The notes beneath the pieces were generated by a model. The model was given only the letters and a program-made list of their open reading frames with translations. It had not been told where the DNA came from and made no database searches. The position numbers and the translations under genes are program-made. Positions 1 through 11,409 of a stretch of DNA of 64,000 nt are shown here, piece by piece (within the stretch, counting starts at the first letter, position 1; every line of letters starts with the position of its first letter). Source of the stretch: Pilaira anomala (taxonomy: Eukaryota > Mucoromycota > Mucoromycetes > Mucorales > Mucoraceae); assembly GCA_025716855.1 (NCBI GenBank), contig JAIXMQ010000023.1, positions 62,001 through 126,000 of the forward strand, written 5' to 3'.

Positions 1-1686
1 TATTCAGTTGATGTATTGATTTTATCTCTTAATTGTTCAATGAATGCTATAGTCGATGTTTGTTGTTGATTAAGTAATGTGTAATATTTATAGTTATTTT
101 TATTGCTGCTAGTGGGTACAGAACCTGAGCTATGAAATGAATTAGACCCGCTTGTAGGCTGTGTATGATTTGATTCACAAGAAGAAAAATTATATTGGTC
201 TTCAAAACTCATTATGCTTAATGGAGATTTGGTATCTTCTTGTAATCCCGGACTTAGGATACGAATGGATTCTGATTTATATAACGAGTCCTTTGGTACT
301 GATTTCAAGTAGAGTAAATCTTGATTCAGTGTAACTCTGTCATTGTGAACTAAGCATCGAGTATGTTGTATGGATTCATCCAAATCAAACAAATCAATTG
401 AATCATTGCTTGTATTCGATACATCAATAGACCATAGAAATTCTTCGCTCGAATCATATGATATGACCTGCTGACTAGGTTGAATTAATTTGATATTATC
501 ACGAGCTTGTGCTGTAGTTGTATTGTTGCTTCTATCAAATTGGCTGTGTTGTGATCTACTTAAGAGTGTAGTTTGAGTTGCATCCAACTGTCCAGAGCAT
601 AATGGTTTTTTATCGTGGTTAAAGATATAGCTAGGTGACTCCGTTAATTCATCGTCAAATTTCCAATAGAGATTACTTTTGTTAAGCAGTTTGGTGTCGG
701 AGGAAGATGACAGTGTGGTAACTTCAAGTGTCTTGCTTTGTCCAACAAGATAATCACCAGACTTGACATTTTTTAATCGAAATAAACTATCGCTGAATAC
801 TACATTGGAGAATTTACGAATTATATCGTTTATAAAGTTCCTTTTCTGGTCATAATGTGCAGGGAAAAACTCATGCACTGGCTTCAGGTTGGTTCTCCAA
901 ATAACTGAATAACTTTTTGGGATGTTTTGTACGTCCTGTGACTCCCTTAACAGCTATTGTGCGTCAAATGAAGAAAAGGAGTTTTTTTTTTTTTAGTAAA
1001 AAGATGTTTACATTTATTTATATCAAAATTCACAAGGAGAAAAAAAAACTTACAATCTGTTTAATTGTTTCAATATCTAAATCTGACTTATTTACAAAAC
1101 TATGATGTGTCTTGAACCCTATTCTTTAAATGTTAAAATATAAAGTTATTTCTTTTTTATATATTCAAAAATAAAAAAACTTACCAATTTCCACCTTCTG
1201 CGGCCACAAAAAACCGTACTTATTCCAAATACGGCACAGTTGATCCCATGACTTCTGCGGACTGTGAGGCCAATGCTCTTCTGCTTTTGTTAATTCGTCC
1301 TCAAAATCTTTTGTTAACCTGGCTATATTATTCACCATGACACATGCTTTCAAATTATGATTTATTAAGTGGATTACATTCGCTGTGCTAGTAACTGATT
1401 CTGGATGAAATATGGCTTTACAAATTGAAAGTGATTTCACTGTTTCAGTATCATCTGGATTTAACGTATTGGATTGTACTAAATTTGCGCTCCATTCGGA
1501 TCGGGTAGACGAAAATGTTGTTTGAAATCGATCGTTATTAGATTTGTATAGGATATCAGGTACAGCGTTGTGAACAAAACATGATTCAGGTGCTAGCTTT
1601 CCTTGTGGCGTGATACCCATATTCCAGTCCTGTAATGAACCGAGAATACGTCTTCGTTCATTTTTATTTAACTCCAAGCTATCCAT
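1..1686 (-). CDS. Unrecognised large protein, C-terminus outside the window
   Basis: Three exons were read on the minus strand: 1686-1185, 1118-1054 and 953 to beyond base 1. Donors are GTAAGT-like and acceptors are ATAG, and the phases close, giving more than 506 residues. The N-terminal part contains the signature YGFLWPQKVEIG around residues 157-168, followed by WRTNLKPVHEF. As I recall, this layout occurs in large families of hypothetical proteins in early-diverging fungi, sometimes annotated as MACPF-like. A later stretch (RLKNVKSGDYLVG ... LYWKF) resembles a beta-trefoil (MIR-like) repeat. The C-terminal third is low-complexity, rich in Ser, Asn, Gln and Thr. No signal peptide or membrane segment is visible. 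It is divergently transcribed from the kinase gene at 2551. Function is unknown, and both domain suggestions are weak. Confidence 0.7.
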
Positions 1687-2550
1687 TTGGTAAGTTTGTA
1701 TTTATGTATTTAGAAGAAAAAAAGAAGAAAAGGTAAAGAGAGAAAGAGAGAGAGTATAAATAAATAAAACAGTTCCATACTAATGGGCTAATGTGGGACC
1801 TAGGCGGACAGTCACATTGTATGTAATGAAGTCAGTTTGTGTAAAAAAAAGAAAGTAAAAAGAGTGATTAAAGTGCATATACTATATCATTTACAAATCT
1901 TTTCCAATAACTTTTTTTTTATTATTATTATTTATTTAATCCGTGCGTATTAAAAATAAAACAATAAGCTCGTTTTCTTAACAAACTCTACTCCTGGTGT
2001 TACACCATTCAATTTTATCGGAACACTGTTTATAGAATGTGATCCAACAAAATAAGTCTAGCCAAAGAGCTCTTACTCCAGTTCATTGTTCCTAAATTGA
2101 CCCATGATAAGGTCTTTTATGCGTCATTTTTAATGACGAATATATCTGAGTCTGTGTAGAACGGAAGGAATTTTAGTTATTACTTTTTAGCTTTCTCTCG
2201 CTCGCTTAAATTACGATATATGGTAATGCGCTTGTGGTACGATCTTGTTCATTACAATGTCTGTGTTGGTGTTTGTACCTAAACTAACTTGGAAGTGGTC
2301 CTATTATACCGCTAACAAGTTGGAAGGAATACATTAGACTCTTTCAAGATATACTTTATAAATAACTCAATCTCTTTTTCACCCAATTCGATCTGTTAAG
2401 CAGAAGATGTAACATATGTTCAACACAAAGTGGCCAATCAAAAGTTCTATTTAATTACCACGTCAGGAAACTCTCGAAAAAAAAAATTCAACCCAATTGA
2501 TTGTATACAGGTGCTTTTTTATTTGTTTTACTTTTTCAGTAAATAGAACT
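1687..2550. other. Divergent intergenic spacer
   Basis: About 860 bases separate two divergently transcribed genes, so both promoters must lie here. The stretch contains AG-rich runs near 1720-1760 and T-runs near 1910. No ORF or RNA gene was found. A CAG acceptor-like site at 2537-2539, just before the kinase ATG, could end a 5'UTR intron, but that is unproven. Confidence 0.5.
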
Positions 2551-3723
2551 ATGGACGATTGCAAGCTAGTTCATTTCGATCAACAAGTAGCAGGTCACGA
2601 TAAACTCATGTCAATGTCAACAAACGATTTAATAGTAGTTAAACCTTGTAAACAACGAGAACTTGACTTTTACCAAGACGCCATCAGCTTTCCAGACTTT
2701 CAAGATTTCTTTCCCGAATGTTATGGAACTGTTCGTGCTGCTACCGAAAAAGAATTAAAATTATTAGATGCAACTGAACTTGAAGAGAGCAGTAACACTT
2801 TAAAGCTCGAAACAAGTCAAAATTTAGATCATATCCTTTTTATAAACAATATATATCTAAACATAACTCTATTTTCGATAAAAAAAAACTCCCCCATTAT
2901 CTTTAACTTTCATGCTTACAAAATGTATGTTTAGAAAATGTCTTGCATGGATTTACAAAACCCTGTATCTTGGACTTAAAAATGGGCTCATTGTTGTATG
3001 ACCAAGATGCTGATGAAGAGAAAAAAAAGAGAATGATTATGCATTCATTATCTACCACATCAAGTTCTCTTGGACTTCGATTCACCGGATTAAAGGTACA
3101 GATTTATATATACATATCAATTCTATATCATTGATACCAAATCAAATCACCAGGTTTATAATACTGTAGAACGAAGATATGCAACATTCGAAAAGAAATA
3201 CGGTAAATCACGTACATCTGATAATATACTAGAGGCATTTTTAGGATATTTGTTTCCTGTATCAGAATACGCCAAAGCGGCAGAAAAAGATGCAAAATAT
3301 ATATATGATGAACCTACAATAGAAAATATTAAACGAGAGAAAATACCAACCAAGTATTCAAAATGGGTGATTGAATGCTTTATAGATACAGTAAAAGAAA
3401 TGAGAGAATTTATTGCGGAGCGCCCCAATTTAAGGTTAATTGGCTCATCTCTCTTATTTGTTTATGAAGGAGATAGAGATGCTGCAGATAAAACATGGAA
3501 ACATATGCTAGAAGAAGATGATATGCCAGAGACAAAGAAGGAAGAGGAAGGAGGAGAGGATGAACTACCTCCTAAAATGTGTGATTTAAAGTTAATCGAT
3601 TTCGCTCATTCAGATTGGAAAGCTGAAAGAGATCAGCAAGATCCTGAGTTATTACGTGGATTTGATAATTTGATTGATCTTTTAGGATCTTGTTTACAAA
3701 GACAACGCCAAGAAAAATTATAA
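2551..3723 (+). CDS. IPK2: Inositol polyphosphate multikinase (IPK family)
   Basis: Three exons (2551-2830, 2920-3095, 3154-3723) encode 341 residues. The protein carries the IPK-family hallmark PxxxDxKxG as PCILDLKMG (residues 108-116), the SLGLRFTGLK block near 143-152, an SSLL segment and the C-terminal IDFAH motif near 300-304. These residues bind ATP and inositol phosphate. Family members phosphorylate inositol tris- and tetrakisphosphates in the nucleus and cytoplasm; the yeast homologue Arg82/Ipk2 also supports arginine-gene regulation and makes precursors of pyrophosphates. The length matches fungal orthologues. The first intron is not GT-AG but a probable U12-type AT-AC intron (separate entry); splicing it restores QNVCLENVLHGF directly before the catalytic motif. 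The second intron is ordinary GT-AG. The ATG at 2551 was preferred over an in-frame one at 2497 because the upstream residues look like UTR. The stop lies only 134 bases before the next gene. Confidence 0.92.
2831..2919 (+). other. Probable U12-type AT-AC spliceosomal intron
   Basis: The 89-nt intron begins ATATCCTTTTT and ends CTTAC. The first nine bases, ATATCCTTT, match the U12-type 5' splice-site consensus exactly. The stretch ATCTTTAAC at 2899-2907 matches the U12 branch-site consensus TTCCTTAAC at 7 of 9 positions, and the branch A lies 13-14 nt before the 3' end, within the usual 10-16 nt. Joining GATC to AAAATGTATG keeps phase and produces the conserved sequence V-C-L-E-N-V-L-H-G-F found upstream of the IPK catalytic motif. 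No GT donor in the interval gives a comparable product. Confidence 0.85.
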
Positions 3724-3857
3724 ATAAAGCTTTGTTGGTCGCGCGCGTCGTTATTATTATTATTTTTTTTTTTAGCCGCGCTTTTTGAATAAGACAGTTT
3801 TTTCTTAACGTGTTTTTTTTTTCTTTTTCTTTTTCTTTTTTAAAAAAATAAAACATA

Positions 3858-6800
3858 ATGAGGTTGAAATCAAGAGTCTCGAGAGAAACCAACAATAAAA
3901 AACTAGAATCTGAGTTAAAAGAAGAGTCAACGAAACCAACAAAACGACTCAAGAAAAGAATTATTATCGAAGATAGTAGTAGTAGTAGCAGTAGTAATAA
4001 CGAAGAGAGTGACAGTAACGACGAAGACGATATTCCCTTATTTCAAAGAAAAGCAGTAAAGGACACACTTGTCACAAAAGGAACTCTACATAAAAAATTA
4101 AAGGTTGCTCCTAAACAAGAAAAAGTGATAGAGAAACCTATCAGTACAGAGAAACAAAAGCCTTCTCCTGAAAGTTTTAAACAACCCTCAAACGACTTCA
4201 ATGTATTTAAAGCACCTTCTATCGAATTCGAAGCACCTTCTAACTACTTTAGAGCCCCTTCTAACGGCTTTAAATCACCTTCGAATGGATTTAAAGTACC
4301 CTCTAACGGATTCAAAGCACCTTCCATTGAATTGAAAGCGCCCTCTGACGGGTTTAAAGCACCTTCTGTATCCTCTACTGGATTCAAAGCACCTTCTAAT
4401 GAATTCAAAGCGCCTTCTAATGAATTCAAAGCGCCTTCTAATGAATCCAAAGCGCCTTCTAGTGGATTTAAAGCACCTTCTAATGAATTCAAAGCACCTG
4501 CAAATGAATTTAAAATACCTTCTAATGACTTTAATGCACCTTCGAACGGGTTTAAAGCACCTGGGACAAATGACTTTAAACCACCTATGTCAGTGAACGT
4601 AGAAAGCCAACAGGGCAATTGTAAGTACATGAAGTCTGAAAAAAAAAAAACTGATATAGCACTAACCTATATCCACACGTAGTAATCTCTAATCGATTAT
4701 CATATTATATGACTAGCATCTGTAAAGATTTAGACCGATACGACCAACTCAAGATAAAAGAATCTGACTCACTACTTGTATTTCGGGAAGGAGACGATAC
4801 ACCTACATTAGACATTTCTGTAATGAGAAAATTCACTTCACTGATCACAGATACCAATCGACTCTTGAAGAATTTAGATTCAGTGGATATGATACAATTT
4901 GGAAAGATTATTAAATTGATGGAGAACACGATTATTGTTTCAGCAGATATGGATATAATTGAATATTATGCGAAGGATCCAAAGAACAATAAGGAAAACA
5001 GTATAAGATTATTGCATCTTGTAGGGAATGCATTAGATGCTTGTTCTATGATCTTTGAATTATTGACCACTTGTAAACTCGATAAAAAATTTCTTTCAAG
5101 AAATTTGATCACAAATTGTCTTCATTTTATTAAAAATCAATTAGATTACACTATATACCCTCTGATTGATTTAAATGGTTTAGACGATGAAGCGATTACA
5201 TGTAAGTTCTGAATTGATCTGCTATAAAACAATTCATGTTGATTTTTTTTTTTTCACTGTATAATAGTATCTTCAGACGCTCGTATCTTTTATACTTTAA
5301 TTTCTTCTTTACCAAAAGAAAGAAATTTAATCTCGACATTTATTCCACATATCATTCGTTTCTTTCGACGTGCATTCACCCTTATTTTATCAGAAGATTT
5401 AGACGACGATGTACTTGTCATTGTTGCTTATATCAGTATGGCTCCCTTCTTTCACGACGACTCTGAACAAACTCACTCCATCTTAATACCAAACAACACA
5501 TCTGACTCTTCTACTTTCAATCCTTACGAACAACTTAAATTCTGCGCATTAGATATCTTGAAACATATCTTTAGTAAATACCCTAAACACAGACGCTGGA
5601 TATTCGAAGAAATCTTGACCAGTTTGGGCACTCTAACCACCATGGACGGAAAAAGAAAGTTTCGATTACGCAACAATCAATCTATCAATGTCATCAGCGC
5701 ACTCTTCATGCAACTCGTACAATGTAGTGCTTCTCTCAGTGACTTATCCTCTCACAAGAACTGGTTTAAAAAATGGCATATAAGGTATCAAAAGGTATCT
5801 AAGAGTAAAGATACTGATCAGATCAAGTTATTGGATGATAAGCTAGTACGTCGTGCAGCTACTGCTTGGAGGTTAGGTGCAGAGGCTGCTGCCAATTGTG
5901 CTTCATTCTTCTTAGAGTTCTTGATGTCCAAATGTAAATCGAGGAAATCGGAGTCTTATTCGCTTCAAGAGTATAGACTTATTTTACAAAATACTTTGGA
6001 GGATGTGATGACGGTTTTTAATGATCCTGAGTGGCCAGTTGCTGAATTGATTATGAGAGTATTTAGTCGTATTTTGGTATCGTTATTAGAAGGAGATCAT
6101 TCAGATCAATTTCTCAAGACGTTAGCTATTAAATGGCTTGGAATTATTTCCTGCAAGATTAAAAAAGGATACAATACATTATCTGGGGAAAGTAAGATGT
6201 ATACACCTGAATGGGTCTCTGAATTAAACGAAACGTTACCTGTGAAAGTCGATATGGAAACACCCATCACCTCGATTGCTTTGTTAGATCAATGCCGAAA
6301 GAAAATGTTGGATCATGCTATAGAAGAAAGAGTCAATAAAAACGTTACCCAATTTTATTTATGTAATTGGGGGTTTATTGAGTCGGTGCTCTGGACCAAG
6401 TCAAATAAAGGTTGGGAAATTGAAGAAAAGAAGAAGAGTAAATCTAAAGTCACTACTACACCTATAAAAGGAGACGATAAAAAAGAAGAACCAGTCGAAG
6501 AAGAGGATTTAGAAGGTGATAGTAATATGATGGATACTACAACAATCAGTTCAAATACCTTACAAGAAGAGGAATCGAAATGGCCTAAGGAGACTGCATT
6601 GCTTTTAGGAGAAACTTGCAAATATTATTGGATGACTTGCTTAGGCCTTGAACATAACTTTCCTAAATCAGATAAACATTATGATTTTCCAGAAATGTCA
6701 AGATCAGATTATGTCTTATTAGCAGAACTCTTAGCCTCTAGACAAACGCTTTATACCAGTTTCAACTTTTTAGTTTCTGAGCTATTAATGTGTATTGAAA

Positions 6801-8943
6801 AGGATGGTGTAGTTTATAGAACAAATGCTTTAAGGGCCATTGGAAAGATCGCTGCTGAAGTACCTGAAATTATGGATGAAACTCGTATTCGTAACGCTGT
6901 GGTTCAAAGAGTACATGATCCTTCTCCAACTGTTCGTGATGCATCTGTAGAAGTTGTGGCCAAGTATTTAGGTCGATTAAATACGGTACCTATAAAATTG
7001 TATCAAATTGTCAGTGGTAGAATTATGGTAAGTATTCATGCAATCTTTTTTTTTTTTTTTTTTTTTTTTGTAGCTATTACTCAGCTTTTTTTAAATTATA
7101 GGATACTTCTCATATTGTACGTAAACGTCTTGTGAAATTGTTACGAGACTTGTACTTTAAATTTTACGACCCAGAGATCAAAATTGATATAGTATCTAAA
7201 CTGATTTTACGTATTGGAGATAACGAAGTTGCCATCAGTCAATTAGCGCTTAAAGTAACCCAAGAGATTTTATTTCAGCCATTTCAAGAGATTGAAAAGG
7301 AAGGAAATGATTATTTCGGATATTCTTATGCAAATTCACCAAAAGAACGTAAACGAAAAATTAACGAGTTGACTAAAGTTATTACCGGCGCTGTTTCTAA
7401 ATTGGATCCATCAATTACTGCACAAAATGCTGCATTATCTCAAATCATTCAAAAGGTAAGATAATGTATTGTGTATTGTGTATGTATATGTCATTTTCTA
7501 AATACATATATATATATTTTTTACAGACAATTAGTACAACAGATGAAAAATCCAAAATTTGGTACGATAAAGTCTTTCAATGGATCGTTGACTCTCTCTT
7601 CGATCGTATGATCTTACTGGATGAAGAAGAAAATTCGGTCGAATTCGTGCATTGTTTAGCTACAGTATACTCATTTACCAAATCCTGTCCTAACTTATTA
7701 CGTGAGACACAAATATCCATGTTACAGCCTTACTTGTGTATTTCTTCTGATGTAAGTTGATTCTATATCAAAAAAAAAAAAAATGTTACCTGTTTTAAAA
7801 TCATATATTAGGAGGATTGGACAAAAGCTCGTTACGTATTGACAATTTACACAGACGTATTGCCTCGTATGAAACACCATGATCCTATGTTCACTCAAGC
7901 TGTTGAACGTGTATTAATGCAACTCTTGAGCAAATGCCCATTAGATACCATTTCAAAAGGTGTTGCATGTTTATGTACTATTATTGATCGTATCTCTCAT
8001 CGATATAACATCTTGATTAAAATGCTTGGATCATGTATCAGTAAGTAGACGAATTATCCTTACTTCCAACCGCTCTAATCTAATACATATTATACATTTA
8101 GACAAACTTCGTCAAGTTCGTGAATTAATCAGTCATGGTGGCGATTTAGCACCTGGTTCATTCTCAGGTGTTTTAAAAATGCTCATGATTTGTGGTTTAT
8201 TATGTCAACACTTTGAATTCGATAAAAAACGAGAACAAGAACCAGACGCAATGAAAGCTCTAGATTTAGTTTACCGAGGAGAAATCAATACGCTTGTTTT
8301 TGACCTCTTACAGTTCTTTACAGGTGATATCATGGACGACTTGAAAGAAGAAGGTATGACAATGCGTATGACAGCTTTACAAGGCCTTGGCTACTTCTTT
8401 GCATCTTACCCCACATTCATGATTTCTAAAATAAGTTTAAGCCTCATGGACAAGATATTTGAACAAGGTACAATCGACCTTCAAACTCAATTAATGTGTG
8501 TCTTTCAAGAATTTCTTGCAGCAGAAGAAAAAAGAATCGATCGAAGAGAGGAACTTAAATCAGTTGATTTTAAAGATGTCGATGTAGATGAACTGCTGGG
8601 AAATACAGATGAGTATGCTGAGTTGGGTGTCAATGGATCCCTCATGCAACGTTATTTGAGAAGAATCTTGAAATGTGCTCTTTCCAAATCGGATGAATTA
8701 AGATATGCTGCGTTTGAAGTCGTTTCTGCCATCATTCATCAAGGCTTGGCCCATCCTGTATTATGTATGCCGGTGATTGTAGCCGCTGAAACAAGTCCAG
8801 ATATCATTTTAAGAAATAAGGCTTATTACCTACATAAGTATACTCATGATAAGTATGGCGCTATTCTTTATAGTCGTATGGGTGAGTATCTCTCAACGTC
8901 TTATGAATACCAGAAACTCTTATTTGATGAAGGACATGTTCAA

Positions 8944-8981
<38 letters not shown>

Positions 8982-9736
8982 TTCTTTTCTAAAATTCTAG
9001 CTGTACATAGGCTACGGTAAAAGAGGTGGTGATGCTAAAGTAGACCCATTACTGGGCCTCACATACTCTGTTTTAAAAGATAAAAAACGAGCCAAATTCG
9101 ATTTCTTTAATGCACTTGTAAAGCCTTTTTCATTCGATCTCAAAAGTGCTAACCCAGAAGACATTGATATACACTACCTTCGTTTCTTGGCAGAGAATAT
9201 GATGACTCTGAATTTATCTACGACAGAAGAAGTTCTTTTTATGGTTCATTATATGGATCGAACTTTAATGACGGCCGGTGCAGATTTGTTATCTTATGTT
9301 CATTTTCTTAAGAAACAACGTATTCTTAAGCCAATCAAAGAGGATGATGAATTAGTAGAAGCGGATGAAGACATGGATCGTGACTTTATTGTGGCATCCA
9401 AGATTTCGGTTGCTTTGTGTATTTTGATGTACGTTAAAAATCTATTAGTAGAACTTTATGATATCCCTGATGAGTAAGTATACATCGATATTCTTTTTAT
9501 GATTTCTCTCACTAATAATTAAACGTAGAGAAATACGTGAGTATAATCCAAATGTAAAGAAAAAGGCTCGTGATGTAACCAAAGATTTGGAAATGGAAGG
9601 ACTCATTGATTGGAACCAACTTTTATTTTTCAAACTTGGTAAATTGGATAAAATGGCAGCATCTGATGCTTGCTTTAAATTTGAATATTTAATCATGAGT
9701 GATACAACTGCTGTCATCTCTGAAGATACTCATTAA
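3858..9736 (+). CDS. SCC2: Sister chromatid cohesion loader SCC2/Mis4/NIPBL
   Basis: Nine exons: 3858-4620, 4683-5201, 5268-7027, 7102-7455, 7527-7751, 7812-8040, 8102-8944, 9011-9473, 9529-9736. They join to 1,787 residues with no phase conflict. The block KHRRWIFEEILTSLG followed by FRLRNNQSINVISALFMQL matches the most conserved part of NIPBL/Scc2, and the rest is alpha-helical HEAT repeat. Scc2 acts with Scc4/MAU2 to load cohesin on chromosomes and stimulates cohesin ATPase. Length lies between S. pombe Mis4 and human NIPBL. The N-terminal 270 residues are disordered: basic, with a poly-Ser run and about 18 heptapeptide units (separate entry). At the last-but-one intron the first AG (8999-9000) would cause a stop; the acceptor at 9009-9010 keeps the frame. 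An alternative in-frame acceptor exists at the start of exon 3 (TTCAG, nine bases downstream). Confidence 0.93.
4180..4590 (+). repeat. Coding heptapeptide repeat (FKAPSNE-type)
   Basis: About 18 tandem, partly degenerate 21-bp units encode variants of F-K-A-P-S-N-E/G in the N-terminal region of the SCC2 gene. The third to fifth residues (A-P-S) are the most constant and the last two vary (NE, NG, IE, DG, ND). A few units differ in length (VSSTG, GTND), so the array arose by unit duplication and then diverged. Adjacent units near 4395-4450 are almost identical in DNA, which suggests recent expansion. Confidence 0.9.
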
Positions 9737-9809
9737 TAATTTGTATATAAAACTTACTTTTAAGAATCATTTATTTTAATGTACCTTATTTATATTTACT
9801 TTATTTTAT

Positions 9810-9843
<34 letters not shown>

Positions 9844-10445
9844 TCCTTATAATCCAGGGGAGTGATTTGATTGGCTAGCAGATATCGTCCTGAAACAAAA
9901 AAAAAACTTTTTTAGATTTTTTATTTTCTATTTGTCAAATAAACTTCGTCGATATTAAATATTTTACTAAACAATATTATATGTATATTATGTAGAATTT
10001 GAAGGCACATCTTTCTGTGTATTTAGATTTAATATTTAATATGTAAAAAATATACATGCTCTAACAAAAACTGTAATTTTGTTTTCTAAAAATAAAAATT
10101 AATTTTTGTAATTAGTTTACTCTGCTTTTTACACCATTCAAAAGAGCATCAAATTTCACATTTAATCTAACTATAAAGCTAAGCTCAGAAACTTTTTTAA
10201 TATCAAGATATATCCATATTTCTGATTTTTGAAAAATCGGTAAGGGGGTTGACAGGCAAATTTATCGATTTTTTCAAAAAAAAAACTACCCCCATTTTAA
10301 CCCCGCTTGAAAAATCTTCCACCGAAAATAGATACCGAACAACTTTATTTCTCCGGTATGAGCAAAGCTTTTCCGGGCCGGACACCGCGCAAAATTTTGC
10401 TACTTAATATAAAATGCTTTTCAAAGTTCAAAAATCATGAAAAAA
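9737..10445. other. Intergenic, poly-A tract and GC-richer island
   Basis: It starts with the SCC2 3' region and a 29-base A-run at 9812-9840. Between roughly 10220 and 10400 is an island with clearly higher GC than the flanks, containing AAGGGGGTTGACAGG, CTACCCCC and GGGCCGGACACCGCGC. The segments TTGAAAAATCG and CGATTTTTTCAA there can pair as an imperfect hairpin. No convincing ORF was found. Confidence 0.5.
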
Positions 10446-10518
10446 GCCTTCTTGGCTCAGTTGGCAGAGCGTCTGCCTAGTAAGCAGAAGGTCATCAGTT
10501 CAATTCTGATAGAAGGCA
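10446..10518 (+). tRNA. tRNA-Thr (anticodon AGT)
   Basis: A complete 73-nt cloverleaf can be folded. The acceptor stem is GCCTTCT paired with AGAAGGC, and the D-arm is GCTC-AGTTGGCA-GAGC. The anticodon arm is TCTGC-CTAGTAA-GCAGA, which puts AGT at positions 34-36. The variable loop is AGGTC, the T-arm is ATCAG-TTCAATT-CTGAT, and A is the discriminator base. Internal A-box (TGGCTCAGTTGG) and B-box (AGTTCAATTC) promoters are present. There is no intron. A T-run about 15 nt downstream (10532-10537) can terminate RNA polymerase III. A34 would be read as inosine and decode ACU/ACC/ACA. Confidence 0.95.
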
Positions 10519-11409
10519 TTCAACATTTCATTTTTTGGAAAACTTTTGTATTTCGTGAGATGTTTAATTGCTTGACTTTTTGTTAAAAAACTTTTTTTTT
10601 TTATTGATTGAGTGGTTAAAGAAAAGGGAGGTTCGATAAAGTTAATGAGTTTTTAAAAGTAAAATGCAACGGAAAGTTAAGTATCCAACGGAAACCTAAT
10701 GTAAGAAATACAATAAAGAATGAAATGTTTGATATTGCTACAAAATATAATGAATTGATTTTTATTTTATTTTTTTGGTATTTATGTATGAATATTCGTC
10801 TCCTCTTCAACAATGAGAGTTATTCAGGTTTCAAAAGTAAAATTTATTGGCGACCTTGTTACTTTTTTACAGTAACGGGACTTTTACATCAAGCCTTTCT
10901 CATGAGCTTAATATTGTCTTGAGGGCTAAGGTCCTCCTTTCTGATGGTTTTATAGACCTTATCAATGGTGTTCTGAATAATTCTCTTTAATTAAATAGTG
11001 AAGAATTTTTTTTATTTTTAGTTACTCTTGCTTCTATGTACTCAACAACAACACTAAAGAAATCTGGTATCATCATTTTCATCTATTCCTGTTTCGTAAA
11101 AGTAATAAATAACTTTACTTGCTTACAACAAGTTGAAAAATAGCGAGAACAAAAAAAACCTATATTTTTCAACAGCCTATAATGTGAACTATATCTGTCA
11201 ATGGGCATACATATATATATAGTTATTTAAAATTCTAGAAAATCAAGAGAAATAAACAGAATTTAGAAAAAAAAAGTTTTGATGTAAAAAAGTTTATTTA
11301 TAAAGAGATTAAAAGTACATAGTATTATATATATATATAAAGAGAGGAGAGTAAGGAGATATAGAACAATTAATAAATTGTTTAATTTAGTTTGTGTGTT
11401 GCAAAAATT
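10519..11409. other. Intergenic, no supported gene
   Basis: This stretch follows the tRNA and runs into the 3' flank of the RTA1-like gene. Short ORFs on both strands near 10616-10922 have no recognisable protein features. A direct repeat of CAACGGAAA occurs near 10666 and 10687. The final 250 bases are A/T-rich with short TA runs. Confidence 0.4.

Noticed and set aside
917..1105. Short plus-strand ORF with a poly-Phe run
   Set aside because: Lies antisense to the intron and exon of the minus-strand gene, and its length depends on a T-run.
2497..2550. In-frame ATG upstream of the kinase start
   Set aside because: The extra residues (MIVYRCFFICF...) are hydrophobic and unlike IPK N-termini, and a CAG acceptor-like site lies between the two ATGs.
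2931..2934. GT-AG alternative for the first kinase intron (TTTAG acceptor)
   Set aside because: No donor with correct phase restores the conserved LENVLHGF block; only AT-AC splicing does.
4244..4630. Antisense ORF over the SCC2 repeat
   Set aside because: It is open only because the 21-bp units repeat in frame; the sense strand continues into conserved SCC2 exons.
10725..10922. ORF downstream of the tRNA
   Set aside because: No recognisable family, no splice continuity and skewed composition.
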